In this document: piece after piece, positions 19,501 to 26,671 of the stretch
How the letters are laid out: each line of letters opens with the position of its first letter
How positions within the stretch are numbered: position 1 is the first letter of the stretch
Origin: Cytobacillus massiliigabonensis
GTDB lineage: Bacteria > Bacillota > Bacilli > Bacillales > Cytobacillaceae
NCBI RefSeq assembly: GCF_900199725.1
Contig: NZ_LT904903.1
Location: 84,103-116,144, forward strand
Direction of reading: 5' to 3'
Length of the DNA: 32,042 bases
Notes under the pieces: generated by a model
The model's input: only the letters and a program-made list of their open reading frames with translations
Database searches by the model: none
Told to the model about the DNA's origin: nothing
Position numbers and translations under genes: made by a program

Positions 19501-19573
19501 ACTTCAATTCTTAACTAATAAGTTTATGGAACAGGCTGAAGAACAGTATAAAGGTTGGCCGATGGACGCATAA
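16514..19573 (+). CDS. hsdR: Type I restriction endonuclease subunit
   Basis: This 1019-residue translocase-nuclease is the restriction subunit. The N-terminal PD-(D/E)XK nuclease is readable as D140 in RRPDIVIY and E154/K156 in VFELKNP. The SF2 motor follows: Walker A TTGSGKS at 296-302, DEAH at 401-404, TGTP about 30 residues later, and late helicase motifs around DMWLTGMD and QAIARVNR. A helical C-terminal region, which docks to HsdM, ends the protein. I use ATG 16514, because AGAGGTG at 16501-16507 is well placed for it; GTG 16505 lies inside that site. The gap from hsdS is 13 bases. The gene is complete and probably active. Confidence 0.96.
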   Translation: MSRPLGESSFEETTIERLKRLDYEYLHAQELFQRGERNQLQDVILTSRLEAFLKKAYPTIPDNEIRRLAQQFISPDGVKLIQRNQQFHEMLVKGIEFKYELNGETFVPHVFPIDWEEPTNNDFLVVNQLSVEGRMSRRPDIVIYVNGLPLIVFELKNPNSEQATVKDAFTQVQNYTYDISQLFNYNAFTVVSDNVETKHGMPFADYDFFASWKSIDGRNVDNNRANTMRTLIEGLFPKDRLLNYIRNFIVFLKAGDKTKKIGAKYHQFFGVNFAVKETVRATKPDGDRKIGVMYHTTGSGKSLSMLFFAGILSRHPELNNPSIVIQVDRNDLDEQLYDTFVEGESLIGKVERASSTEKLRSILRGEATPVVFSTIEKFRLKGEETQHPVLSERRNIVVIADEAHRTQSGFEGGYAAQLRFALPNASHIGFTGTPVDFVGNNTEEIFGHTIHRYDMAQAVADKATLPIYYESRLIPLDLTAEDIDEQFQDIFVDNGEGDETEGYKRKWAALEKVVGTPKRLKRLANDIVSHFNSMANPFQKAMIVCMSRQIAADLYNCLKEVEGCPKMEVIMTGDVSKDPREWREIHEGSQYSHIKSKSEQEDVKAKLRDPEDPLKFVIVVDMWLTGMDAQPLSYLYVDKPMKGHNLMQAIARVNRVFPGKEGGIVVDYIGIATSLKEATHKYTTGGGNGNPAYDITEAIRIFNENLESVRNYIPSTIVIDGWRHKPQIDREDFIADIVNVLLNSDTEDYIQYATKLEKSYQLVKNQPEVMVLADEVTLYLMLKAQLRKHLRPPGGTGGGNKTLEEQLSALLDQNLLAKETVDIFKVVGIERQDISILDEQFLADLTKKEHEDLRLKLLKKLLEDKIKVTFKQRSPQTKTMQELLEKTLTEYHNRVIQAADVVRMMIKMRKEMEEEMRKRQDLGLSEEEIEFYKAITSMEDAAFSNEYLANLIHKVVNELKKKLDVDWTSPHRQDVYAKVKLAVKMVLMKEKVTGQQLQFLTNKFMEQAEEQYKGWPMDA

Positions 19574-19589
19574 AGAAAGTTCAAAAATG

Positions 19590-19632
19590 AAACAGATACC
19601 AACTATTTTTCGAGGTATCTGTTTTCTTTTTA
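19590..19632 (+). terminator. Terminator of the hsd operon
   Basis: AAACAGATACC (19590-19600) pairs perfectly with GGTATCTGTTT (19614-19624), followed by a T-rich tail. It lies 17 bases after the hsdR stop. Confidence 0.88.
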
Positions 19633-19769
19633 GATATTTCTTCCTAGAGACTGAATAAAAGTAGTAGAAGAAAATAAATAGGTGATTTAAAAGGTTAACT
19701 TACAAGAAATAGAACTTATTAGACTCGATCAGTCTGGTAGAAAGAACAGAAATAGAAAACGAACTGTTT

Positions 19770-19800
19770 AAGCCCATTAGGGCCTTTTTTTATGGGCTTT
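19770..19800 (+). terminator. Hairpin terminator upstream of replication module
   Basis: GCCC-ATTA-GGGC (19772-19783) followed by a T run is a compact terminator; AAGCCCAT can alternatively pair with ATGGGCTT at 19792-19799. It isolates the replication genes from the hsd side. The rest of 19633-19929 contains no gene I can support. Confidence 0.65.
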
Positions 19801-19929
19801 AGAGCCATTTACACTTATATTATCCCATGCTTAATATGTCTTTTTATTCGTGATATAAGTATTTATAGAGCAAGAATAATCACTTAACACTGTGCTTAGA
19901 GAATACTTTTATTAGGAGGTGAAAGGGAA

Positions 19930-20139
19930 ATGCAAATGCTAAAAAATAACATGATAGTTTGCCTAGATACCGTTAGAAATCAATTCAAGAAAGCAAACGA
20001 GAAAACAGTTGAAACATTGCAAGACGGCTACTACATAACAGTTCAAATCTGGGATTCATATCCCACAGATGGAATTACTGACGGATTATCTTACTCTTAC
20101 AAACTTACTGATGAAGAAATGGATTACGTTAAAAGATAA
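19930..20139 (+). CDS. Small protein of unknown function
   Basis: This 69-residue protein is preceded by an excellent ribosome site (AGGAGGTG, 8 bases before ATG 19930), which is the main reason to call it real. It is soluble and mixed in charge, with no signal peptide or membrane segment. The C-terminal half is rich in aromatic and acidic residues (YYITVQIWDSY, SYSYKLTDEEMDY). I do not recognise the family. It is the first of three same-strand genes leading to the replication helicase, suggesting an accessory or regulatory role in replication. ATG 19936 is an alternative start. Confidence 0.65.
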   Translation: MQMLKNNMIVCLDTVRNQFKKANEKTVETLQDGYYITVQIWDSYPTDGITDGLSYSYKLTDEEMDYVKR

Positions 20140-20217
20140 TTAATACTTACCACCTTACAGACAAGAGAAAAACTATTAAAGACAGAACTTGCTAAGGACA
20201 GAAGGAGGCTGATACAT

Positions 20218-20676
20218 ATGCTAAAAATTGCTATCAACCAATTCTCCACTTTATACGGAATTAACAAGGTTGAAGAAACAAATTTAACTTTCAAAAATGA
20301 CAATATCTCCATTACCTCATTTCTGCTAATGAGGGAGTACACAGACGGAGATAAGAGTATTTCAGTAACTTACACTGTTCAAAGAAATGGGCAGAAAATG
20401 TTCGCATGTCTGGATACAGAAGATTTTATACAACAATTTATTTTCGGGCAAGGAAGTGTCTTAAAGGTATGGGAAAGAGAATATATAAATAAACCTTCCT
20501 ATGAAACATTCAAGCAACTGCAAGATATTCGAAATGCTTCTGTTGGACATGCCGTTTATACTTACGGATTACTGTTTGACGAAGAAGTAAAGTTAGGTAA
20601 ATCTTTAACACAAATCTACAAAGAGAACCGCAAGGCTCACGATTTCTTATTTAACTATTTAAACAAAGCAGAATAG
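20218..20676 (+). CDS. Protein of unknown function upstream of rep
   Basis: This 152-residue soluble protein has a strong AGGAGG site about 8 bases before ATG. I recognise no domain. Predicted strands dominate the first half and helices the second (FKQLQDIRNASVGHAVYTYG). It lies 78 bases after a 69-residue gene and 100 bases before the replication helicase, all on the same strand with no terminator visible between them. It is probably part of the replication operon. It might be a replication regulator or single-strand-binding-like protein, but nothing in the sequence proves this. Confidence 0.7.
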   Translation: MLKIAINQFSTLYGINKVEETNLTFKNDNISITSFLLMREYTDGDKSISVTYTVQRNGQKMFACLDTEDFIQQFIFGQGSVLKVWEREYINKPSYETFKQLQDIRNASVGHAVYTYGLLFDEEVKLGKSLTQIYKENRKAHDFLFNYLNKAE

Positions 20677-20776
20677 GAGTTCTGCACAAGGAGAACTAAA
20701 ATCACTAATCACAATATACATACATAACACTGACTACACCATTCTCCCTTTTCATATAAAAGGAGGATGATTATAT

Positions 20777-22399
20777 ATGGCAATTTTAAATGTTTCAAAT
20801 AACAACGCTAACGATAATTTCATGGAAGAGGTTAAAAGAAGAGAACAAGAATTATTCGCCAAAATGGCTAATAAGCCATCTGATACTATGATCGACGAGG
20901 ATATTTGGGGAGAAGAGGAAACTCAAGAACCAGAAAAGGTTGAGCAACAAAAAAAGATAAAGATTATTCCTAAAAAAGAAGTAGAAGTAAAACCTTACAT
21001 ATATAAAGATGAAAAAGGTAAGGAAAGAATTAATTTAGGTGTATTCTCTGAATACATTATTCAAAAATATCCAGCAATTATTGTTGGAGGTTGGATGTTT
21101 TTCTACAGAAACGGTTTCTATCAAAAAGGCCGTCATAAGGAAGAGAACACGATTATCAAAAGGGAGTTAGGCATTAAGTTCTTTAATCGTAATCTCATTG
21201 AAGAAACTGTCTACTTATGGAAAATCGATGATCGTGTTAGTAAAGAGGAAGAAGACTTGAATCCAGACCCATATATTCTAAATGTTAAGAATGGACTTCT
21301 TGACTTAAGAACAATGGAAGTTAAGCCTCACACTCCAGAATATATCAGTACTATTCAAATTAATGCTAATTACAATCCAAATGCTAAAAGTATTTACTTT
21401 AAAAAGTTCTTAAATGAGGCTGTTCCTGATATGCAAATTCAACAAGTTTTAAGTGAGATTATTGGGTACAGTTTAACCTTCTTCTACAACAGCAAGAAAC
21501 GTATCTTCCTTTTCTACGGTCAAAAGAATACTGGTAAGTCTACTATCCTGAATGTAACTTTAGAGGCACTCCTTCCAAAGGTTGCTAAACTTCACAGACA
21601 GTTAACAGAGTTTGCAGATGACAAGTATGCAGGTGCAGATTTACTTGGTAAAACAGTTAATATCTATGGAGACTTAAGTTCAAAAGCACTTACTGACACT
21701 GGTACTATGAAGAACCTAACTGGTAAAGACGGCATATCTGCACAACATAAGTTCGGTCACTCTTTCGACTTTGTTAATAAATCAAAATTCGTATTCTCCA
21801 CAAACAAACTACCACAAAACAGTAGTAGTGATACGAGCGATGCATTTTACGAACGTGTAATGATTATTCCATTTGAAAAACAAAAGAAACAAGACGAAAT
21901 TGACGAAACTCTTGAACGGAATATCATTGATAATGATTTGGATTACATTCTACTTTGGGTAATTGCTGGATTGAAAAAATTTATAAATTCAGGCTTTAAA
22001 TTCACTGACTCTGCTGAAATCCAAAGAAGAGTTGCTAACTACGAAAAAGAAAACAATACAGTACTTCAATTCGTTGAAGACTGCTGTGTGGTTGGGGAAG
22101 ACGAATATGTTACTCCTAATGACTTCATGAAACTATATGAACTATATTGCGAAAAGGAGTTAGAGCAGGACTCTAAAATCAAAAAGAATGTACTTGCTAT
22201 CATAAAGGCTAAATTTGACATTATCACTAGAAGTGACAACGATGCAGCAGGTCGTATACCGGGGACGAAAATCTCTGCTTGGAAAGGTGTAGGTATTGAT
22301 TTTGAAAAACTAAATGATTTTCACTATCTGATTAACCTTCCACTTGAGAATTATGTTAAATTCAAACAGTTGGCAAATGCTAAAAAGAATGGAAGGTAA
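20777..22399 (+). CDS. SF3 helicase replication protein (D5/P4-type)
   Basis: This 540-residue protein belongs to the D5/P4-like superfamily 3 helicases used by phages, satellites and plasmids to open their origin. Walker A is GQKNTGKST at 248-256, the Walker B region is NIYGDL at 295-300 and the sensor motif C is FVFSTN at 338-343. The D5_N-type region precedes the motor (NPDPYILNVKNGLLDL near 162-177). The first 75 residues are acidic and low in complexity, and I see no primase active site, so priming may come from the host. The ribosome site AAAGGAGG lies about 10 bases before ATG. It directly precedes the iteron-rich region, as expected for an initiator acting on an adjacent origin. It is the best candidate replication gene of the replicon. 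Confidence 0.88.
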   Translation: MAILNVSNNNANDNFMEEVKRREQELFAKMANKPSDTMIDEDIWGEEETQEPEKVEQQKKIKIIPKKEVEVKPYIYKDEKGKERINLGVFSEYIIQKYPAIIVGGWMFFYRNGFYQKGRHKEENTIIKRELGIKFFNRNLIEETVYLWKIDDRVSKEEEDLNPDPYILNVKNGLLDLRTMEVKPHTPEYISTIQINANYNPNAKSIYFKKFLNEAVPDMQIQQVLSEIIGYSLTFFYNSKKRIFLFYGQKNTGKSTILNVTLEALLPKVAKLHRQLTEFADDKYAGADLLGKTVNIYGDLSSKALTDTGTMKNLTGKDGISAQHKFGHSFDFVNKSKFVFSTNKLPQNSSSDTSDAFYERVMIIPFEKQKKQDEIDETLERNIIDNDLDYILLWVIAGLKKFINSGFKFTDSAEIQRRVANYEKENNTVLQFVEDCCVVGEDEYVTPNDFMKLYELYCEKELEQDSKIKKNVLAIIKAKFDIITRSDNDAAGRIPGTKISAWKGVGIDFEKLNDFHYLINLPLENYVKFKQLANAKKNGR

Positions 22400-22449
22400 C
22401 ACCAGAGGGGGAATAATTCTCCCTCTATTTTTATTTCACAAAAAAGTAG

Positions 22450-22896
22450 TTTACCCAAGAATACTAGTATTACCCAAAAACTTGGGTAAATGGGATTTTT
22501 TTTGGGTAAACAGAAACCCTTATGTATCAAAGGTTTAAAGGGTCTTACCCAAATTTTTGGGGTAAAGTATTATTTTCGGGAAAAGCCGAAAGCCCACAGC
22601 CACACGGGGTTAAGACACTTTTTACCCAAATTTACTATAAAACTATTAATGTTTTGTTTTAAAAAATTATTTATTGTTTGTAGATAGTTTTATCTTTTAT
22701 GTTTTATAAACATAGATAGTAGGTTCTGTGTTGGTTTTGGGTAAAAAAATAGGGATGAGCCTACAGCCACAAGGGATAGAGCCTTCCCGAAAAATATTCA
22801 CTACCCAATTTTTTTGGGTGAGTGGGAAAAAGCCTTATGTATCAAGTATTTCTGTTTACCCAATTTTTTTATTGTTTATCTGGTTTTTTGGGTAAA
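22450..22896. other. Probable replication origin with TTACCCAA iterons
   Basis: The 600 non-coding bases after the helicase gene hold about ten exact or one-off copies of the octamer TTACCCAA in both orientations. Forward copies are at 22451, 22470, 22545, 22622, 22801 (CTACCCAA) and 22856. Reverse TTGGGTAA copies are at 22482, 22502, 22737, 22814 (TTGGGTGA) and 22888, with a TTGGGGTAA variant at 22557. Several are paired head to head across A/T runs. A second repeat level is CCTTATGTATCAA at 22518 and 22833, and ACAGCCACA at 22596 and 22763. Long T and A tracts provide easily melted DNA. Position after an SF3 helicase gene and iteron density fit an origin. Confidence 0.75.
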
Positions 22897-22998
22897 GGAT
22901 TGACTTTATTATTTCATTATTATTCTATTATCAATTCCTTTCTTAATCCTTATCAAATCATTACTCATTTATTATCTATTTTAAAATAAAGGGAACCC

Positions 22999-23415
22999 TT
23001 GTTCGGAGTTGAAGTGTATAGATGCGAAAAATTTACTCCAGAAAGGTTGCACTCTATGATAAAAGGTAAACACTTAAACAAAACTTTTTATGTAAAAGGC
23101 AGTCACGAAGAATATACTTTTATTATTTCAAAAATGCCAAAGTTTGCTTGGATGAAACATACGGACAGCAAATATATGTACTTTTTATACATTGTTCGTT
23201 CCGTTGAAAATTTCGTAGATAAAAAGAAACAGAAAGAAGAATATTTATGTTTCCACAAAGTTTATTTTGACTTTGGAGAATTAATCAGAGGTATCTTACC
23301 AGTTCTTCGAGAATACATTCTAGACAATGTAAAACTATTTAAACTTTTATCACTATGTGAACAACTTAAAGAACCAAACGAAGACCCGCTCCACGTTACA
23401 GCAAGTGGAGAATAA
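22999..23415 (+). CDS. Unknown protein, paralogue of the gene at 23679
   Basis: This 138-residue soluble protein has no recognised family. It aligns by eye with the protein encoded at 23679-24026: both share P(K/R)F-x-W(M/V)KHT-x-S, then YF-x-YI-x-R, FVDK, YLC, and P(V/I)L-x-EYILD. The N-terminal 40 residues are absent from the paralogue. The start is TTG 22999 with AAAGGGA upstream. It sits just after the putative origin and has its own terminator, as does its paralogue. Such duplicated small genes are common in phage and plasmid replication regions; a function cannot be given. Confidence 0.65.
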   Translation: MFGVEVYRCEKFTPERLHSMIKGKHLNKTFYVKGSHEEYTFIISKMPKFAWMKHTDSKYMYFLYIVRSVENFVDKKKQKEEYLCFHKVYFDFGELIRGILPVLREYILDNVKLFKLLSLCEQLKEPNEDPLHVTASGE

Positions 23416-23445
23416 CAGTAGGGAATTATCCTTACTGTCTTTTTC
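23415..23445 (+). terminator. Terminator after the 138-residue gene
   Basis: ACAGTAGGGA (23415-23424) pairs with TCCTTACTGT (23429-23438) with G-U pairs, then CTTTTT. It begins at the stop codon. Confidence 0.75.
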
Positions 23446-23570
23446 ATTTCCAGTATTTACATCGTCCAAAGATTAAAGCCGTATCTCTAGCGTAATTGAA
23501 TAAGTGTATAAGGACTTCAAGCACTTGAAAAACACGTGGACAAAACTAATATTTATTACGATTCAAAAAT

Positions 23571-23602
23571 AGAGTGGGGATATATTCTCTACTCTTTTTT
23601 TT
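23571..23602 (+). terminator. Second terminator before the paralogue
   Basis: AGAGTGGGGA (23571-23580) pairs with TCTCTACTCT (23586-23595) including G-U pairs, followed by eight T. The preceding 120 bases show no gene. A short decayed unit may once have lain between the two terminators. Confidence 0.7.
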
Positions 23603-23678
23603 GGTAACGAAGGGAATGTAAGTTCAGTAAATAAATGTATATATGTAATAAATTTTCTAAAGATAAGGGGGATAACTC

Positions 23679-24026
23679 ATGACAGGAAAAGACGTAGATT
23701 ATGTAAGAATATTTCATGAAGACTATATTTTTATTTTTGCAAAACAGCCACGCTTCAAATGGGTGAAACATACTGTAAGTGAGAGTATTTATTTTATCTA
23801 TATTACCCGTATCCAAAAGGATTTCGTAGATAAAAATACCGCAAATGTGGTGAATAACAATTATCTATGTCATAGCCAAATGTTTTTCAATTACCACGAT
23901 ATGATGCTGAGAATTGAGCCTATCTTATCTGAGTATATCTTGGATAGCAATACGATTTTTGATATTGCTATGAAGGTTCAGGAACTTGAATATGACGAAG
24001 AAGACTATGTTGAGCAACAGGGATAA
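23679..24026 (+). CDS. Unknown protein, paralogue of the gene at 22999
   Basis: This 115-residue soluble protein has no recognised family. It corresponds to residues from about 35 onward of the 138-residue protein just upstream, sharing the PRFKWVKHT, YFIYITR, FVDK, YLC and EYILD positions. It adds an acidic tail (LEYDEEDYVEQQG). AAGGGG lies about 8 bases before ATG. It has its own terminator at 24015-24043. The conserved tryptophan and histidine-threonine pair suggests a fixed structural or binding role for the family. I cannot say which copy is ancestral. Confidence 0.68.
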   Translation: MTGKDVDYVRIFHEDYIFIFAKQPRFKWVKHTVSESIYFIYITRIQKDFVDKNTANVVNNNYLCHSQMFFNYHDMMLRIEPILSEYILDSNTIFDIAMKVQELEYDEEDYVEQQG

Positions 24027-24043
24027 TTCCTTGTTGTTTTTTA
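24015..24043 (+). terminator. Terminator after the 115-residue gene
   Basis: CAACAGG (24015-24021) pairs with CCTTGTTG (24029-24036), followed by six T. The stem overlaps the end of the gene. Confidence 0.75.
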
Positions 24044-24129
24044 TTATATTTTGCAGGAAATTACAAACTAACGTTCTACTGTATAATAGAGGCCGGTATT
24101 GTTGCAATAAATGAAAGGGGAGGAGATAT

Positions 24130-24510
24130 ATGAGAGAGTACAGTGTTAAAGAATTAATTAGAATTAATGAGTTATTTGAGAGTTCTTCTAGTGTTCGTTT
24201 TATTATTTTAAATAAGTTTGTTCAAATAGAAATAACAGATGAGGAAGGTATTGTGTACCCTTACACTGTTACCAAAAGAGAGTTTAACCAAATTAAACGA
24301 AACTTTTATATTGAAGAGTTGAATGAAATTATTGAATGTGGGTTAGATGAAGATTTGGATATGTACACGAAAATTAATGCAGAGGTTTCTAACTTTCCAG
24401 TTGAAGTAATCTTTATGGACAAGAATGTGCCTTATAGGCAATTTCAATGTAATTTCGAAGAGTTAGGCTTTGTATACAATTCTTTACGAATACAAAGGGG
24501 AGCCTGTTAG
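24130..24510 (+). CDS. Unknown acidic protein upstream of ruvC-like gene
   Basis: This 126-residue soluble acidic protein has a strong ribosome site (GGGGAGGAG about 6 bases before ATG). No family is recognised. Helical and strand segments alternate, with an acidic centre (ECGLDEDLDMY). The gene ends immediately before the RuvC-like start with no gap, so the two are translated together. It may therefore be a partner or modulator of the resolvase, which is inference from adjacency only. Confidence 0.65.
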   Translation: MREYSVKELIRINELFESSSSVRFIILNKFVQIEITDEEGIVYPYTVTKREFNQIKRNFYIEELNEIIECGLDEDLDMYTKINAEVSNFPVEVIFMDKNVPYRQFQCNFEELGFVYNSLRIQRGAC

Positions 24511-25008
24511 ATGAATGGCGATATGAACCAAAATGATATACCAACAATAATGGGAATAGATGCCTCTTTAACAAACAGTGGAATCGCTATCACAACCTTC
24601 AATAAAAAAATAATTATACTCCAAACAATAAAAACAACTTCAAACACTCCCGTTAAAGAAAGAATTTTATTTGTCCACCAAGAACTTGAGAGATTAATAG
24701 AAGAGTTTAATGTTCGGTTAGTACTTATTGAGAACAACTATACAGGAGGCTCTAAAGAAGTAAATTGGATCATTGGAGTAATTTATTTAATTACAGCAAA
24801 AAGAGGGTTGGAGATTAAAACCTATCCACCTTCAACTATTAAAAAAGTAGTTACCGGTAATGGTAGGGCAAATAAGAAAGAGATAAAGCCTTCCATAAAT
24901 AAAATTTTTGGTGAATTAAGAACCAACGAACACATACGAGATGCTCTTGCTATCATACACTGCTATTTTTTAAAGGAAAATGATAAGAATGTTGATAAGT
25001 TGTGCTGA
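24511..25008 (+). CDS. RuvC-like Holliday junction resolvase
   Basis: This 165-residue RNase H-fold nuclease is of the RuvC type. The acidic active site is readable: D17 in MGIDASLTNSG, E74 in VLIENNY and D144 in HIRDALA, with the basic VTGNGRANK loop near 114-122. Phage and plasmid RuvC-like enzymes resolve four-way junctions from replication or recombination. The start ATG 24511 follows AGGGGAG by 8 bases. It lies between small replication-region genes and membrane proteins. It could process replication or transposition intermediates of this replicon; it is not a cellular ruvC, because ruvA/ruvB partners are absent. Confidence 0.85.
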   Translation: MNGDMNQNDIPTIMGIDASLTNSGIAITTFNKKIIILQTIKTTSNTPVKERILFVHQELERLIEEFNVRLVLIENNYTGGSKEVNWIIGVIYLITAKRGLEIKTYPPSTIKKVVTGNGRANKKEIKPSINKIFGELRTNEHIRDALAIIHCYFLKENDKNVDKLC

Positions 25009-25095
25009 TTTAACGATTTTGGACTATAAGCGCAACTAAGGTTTCGCTATATGTTACATACAAGTAATTAAGATTTAGATAAGAAGAAAGAAACT

Positions 25096-25128
25096 AAAGA
25101 GCAGCCTAAAGGTTTGCTCTTTTTCTTT
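25096..25128 (+). terminator. Terminator after the RuvC-like gene
   Basis: AAAGAGCA (25096-25103) pairs perfectly with TGCTCTTT (25115-25122), followed by a T-rich tail. Confidence 0.8.
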
Positions 25129-25161
25129 GTTGATAATACTAATCCTAAAGGAGTTGATAAT

Positions 25162-25587
25162 ATGTACAAACACGATATCCATAAAGCAATGACCTATATG
25201 ATATTTGTTATGTTTACAGTAGTTATTTTGCTTTGCACTGTCCCGCTCTCTTTCAAAGTAAATGAATATACCTATATGATAACGCTGCTATTTTCTTCCA
25301 CAGGTGCTATGTTGTATTCTGAAGTATATCTAGGCGTAAAACAGTCAGTAAAGGAAAAAGGTAAGTGGGTAGTTATCTTTAGAAATATATTTATCCTTCC
25401 TTTTTTCTTTGTTAATTGCTCACTTGTCCTTTTGTTTATTTGGTTCTTAGTTTCAAATGATGTACTTAATTCTTATTACTATATCTACTATACCTTTGTA
25501 GGTGGATTCACTTGGCTCATTAGTTATCAAATCAGTAAAATATTCCCGAATATACCTTCAATGGTCTTCAGTAAAAAGGAGCAATAG
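25162..25587 (+). CDS. Small four-helix membrane protein, unknown
   Basis: This is a 141-residue membrane protein with four hydrophobic segments, roughly at 13-33, 40-58, 76-98 and 108-126. No catalytic motif is recognised. I start at ATG 25162, because AAAGGAG sits 8 bases upstream; an in-frame upstream ATG at 25114 would begin inside the previous terminator. It is the first of three neighbouring small membrane proteins of similar layout (25721-26671). Possible roles are entry exclusion, toxin-like or defence membrane effectors, none of which is shown by sequence. Confidence 0.7.
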   Translation: MYKHDIHKAMTYMIFVMFTVVILLCTVPLSFKVNEYTYMITLLFSSTGAMLYSEVYLGVKQSVKEKGKWVVIFRNIFILPFFFVNCSLVLLFIWFLVSNDVLNSYYYIYYTFVGGFTWLISYQISKIFPNIPSMVFSKKEQ

Positions 25588-25605
25588 TCCCGCTCCTTTT
25601 TCTAT
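25574..25605 (+). terminator. Hairpin at end of the first membrane gene
   Basis: AAAAGGAGC (25574-25582) pairs with GCTCCTTTT (25592-25600), followed by a moderate T tract. It overlaps the last codons of the gene. Confidence 0.6.
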
Positions 25606-25720
25606 TGTTCAAAAAACGGTTTATGCCTATATTTGGTTTTCATTTGGCCCTGACTGCATCCTCAGATCGACGTATAATAATAGAATACCAATAAATTTAG
25701 GAGAATAGGGGGCGTTCAAT

Positions 25721-26146
25721 ATAGAAATACTTATACCTAATAAAAAGACGAGGCTGAACACTCATTTATTCAATTTCTTATGTAGACTATTTGCTATCTT
25801 ATTGTTTGCTCCTTTAACCTTACAATTCTGGGAAAATAGTTTTATGACATACTTTATTATTGCATACCTGACTATGCAGGCTGGGGGTTACATATATAAG
25901 CGTATGTATATTCCAACATATCACTATGCTGTATATGAAAATCATAATAATGATTTGATGCCTCCAATATTTTCTTGGATGATGCATACATTAATATTAT
26001 TTGTGTCCATGGTTACTGGGGTAATATTATTTTTTCAAGGCTACGGCGTATTTTCTTCTTTTATAATGCCTTTCTTTTTCTTCATAGGAGCAATTTGCTG
26101 GAACCTTGTCATTTATACTGTTATGGAAGAATTAAGAAAGAGGTGA
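25721..26146 (+). CDS. Four-helix membrane protein with a non-standard start
   Basis: The open frame runs from after TAG 25706 to 26146 and encodes a membrane protein with four hydrophobic stretches. The first standard start, TTG 25802, has no ribosome site and would cut through the first membrane helix (HLFNFLCRLFAILLF). An AGGGGG site at 25707-25712 is ideally placed (8 bases) for codon 25721, which is ATA. The gene may therefore use ATA weakly, or its ATG has mutated. With that start the protein has 141 residues, the same as the membrane protein at 25162. It is followed 6 bases later by the third membrane gene. Confidence 0.55.
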   Translation: MEILIPNKKTRLNTHLFNFLCRLFAILLFAPLTLQFWENSFMTYFIIAYLTMQAGGYIYKRMYIPTYHYAVYENHNNDLMPPIFSWMMHTLILFVSMVTGVILFFQGYGVFSSFIMPFFFFIGAICWNLVIYTVMEELRKR

Positions 26147-26152
26147 TTTAGT

Positions 26153-26671
26153 TTGCAAAATGAAAGTGAACACAATCAACCAAATTTTAAAGAAATTAAT
26201 TCGAATATACGCTTTATTTTTGTACTGTTCATATGGTCCATTATTTTTTGTATCATTTGCTCAGTTATGTTATATCCAATAAATTATTTAACCCTAAAGA
26301 TTCCCCCAACTTACTATTTTTTATCATTTGCTACAGTGTTTATTAGTAGTGGTGTTCTATTTCACCGATTCTATTTATATATGTACGATCATTTTGTAGT
26401 CTTAGCAAGTAATCAAAACGAAAGATTTTGGAATGTAATTGCTCTTATTTTGTTTAACTTAACTGGTCCATTCGCTGGGTTATTAATTTATCTGTTTACA
26501 GGAAACCTGATTTTTGGGGGAATTACAGTTTTAGTTTATTTCTACGGCTCTGTGAGTTGGTATATACCTCTTAATCTTATAAGGAAGGAACTTAAGAAAA
26601 GAAGAGAAAGGATCTATAATACGGTCTTCATAGACGAGGACGGAAATAAACGGCTTTATTTCAAGATTTAA
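26153..26671 (+). CDS. Small four-helix membrane protein, unknown
   Basis: This 172-residue protein has a polar N-terminal 20 residues, then four hydrophobic segments at roughly 20-45, 53-72, 94-115 and 120-142, and a basic tail (ELKKRRERI). Its end (W-x-x-P-x-N-x-x-x-x-ELKKR) resembles the end of the upstream gene (CWNLVIYTVMEELRKR), suggesting distant relationship. The start is TTG 26153 with AGAGGTGA about 7 bases upstream, and the gap to the upstream gene is 6 bases, so they are co-translated. Function unknown. Confidence 0.68.
   Translation: MQNESEHNQPNFKEINSNIRFIFVLFIWSIIFCIICSVMLYPINYLTLKIPPTYYFLSFATVFISSGVLFHRFYLYMYDHFVVLASNQNERFWNVIALILFNLTGPFAGLLIYLFTGNLIFGGITVLVYFYGSVSWYIPLNLIRKELKKRRERIYNTVFIDEDGNKRLYFKI

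Noticed and set aside
19680..19770. Short open stretch reading VNLQEIELIRLDQSGRKN
   Set aside because: No usable start codon (GTT preceded by stops) and only about 25 codons; possibly a remnant, not supportable as a gene.
22450..22896. Possible CRISPR array
   Set aside because: The repeated octamers are too short, occur in both orientations and have irregular spacing. No cas gene is present. Iterons fit better.
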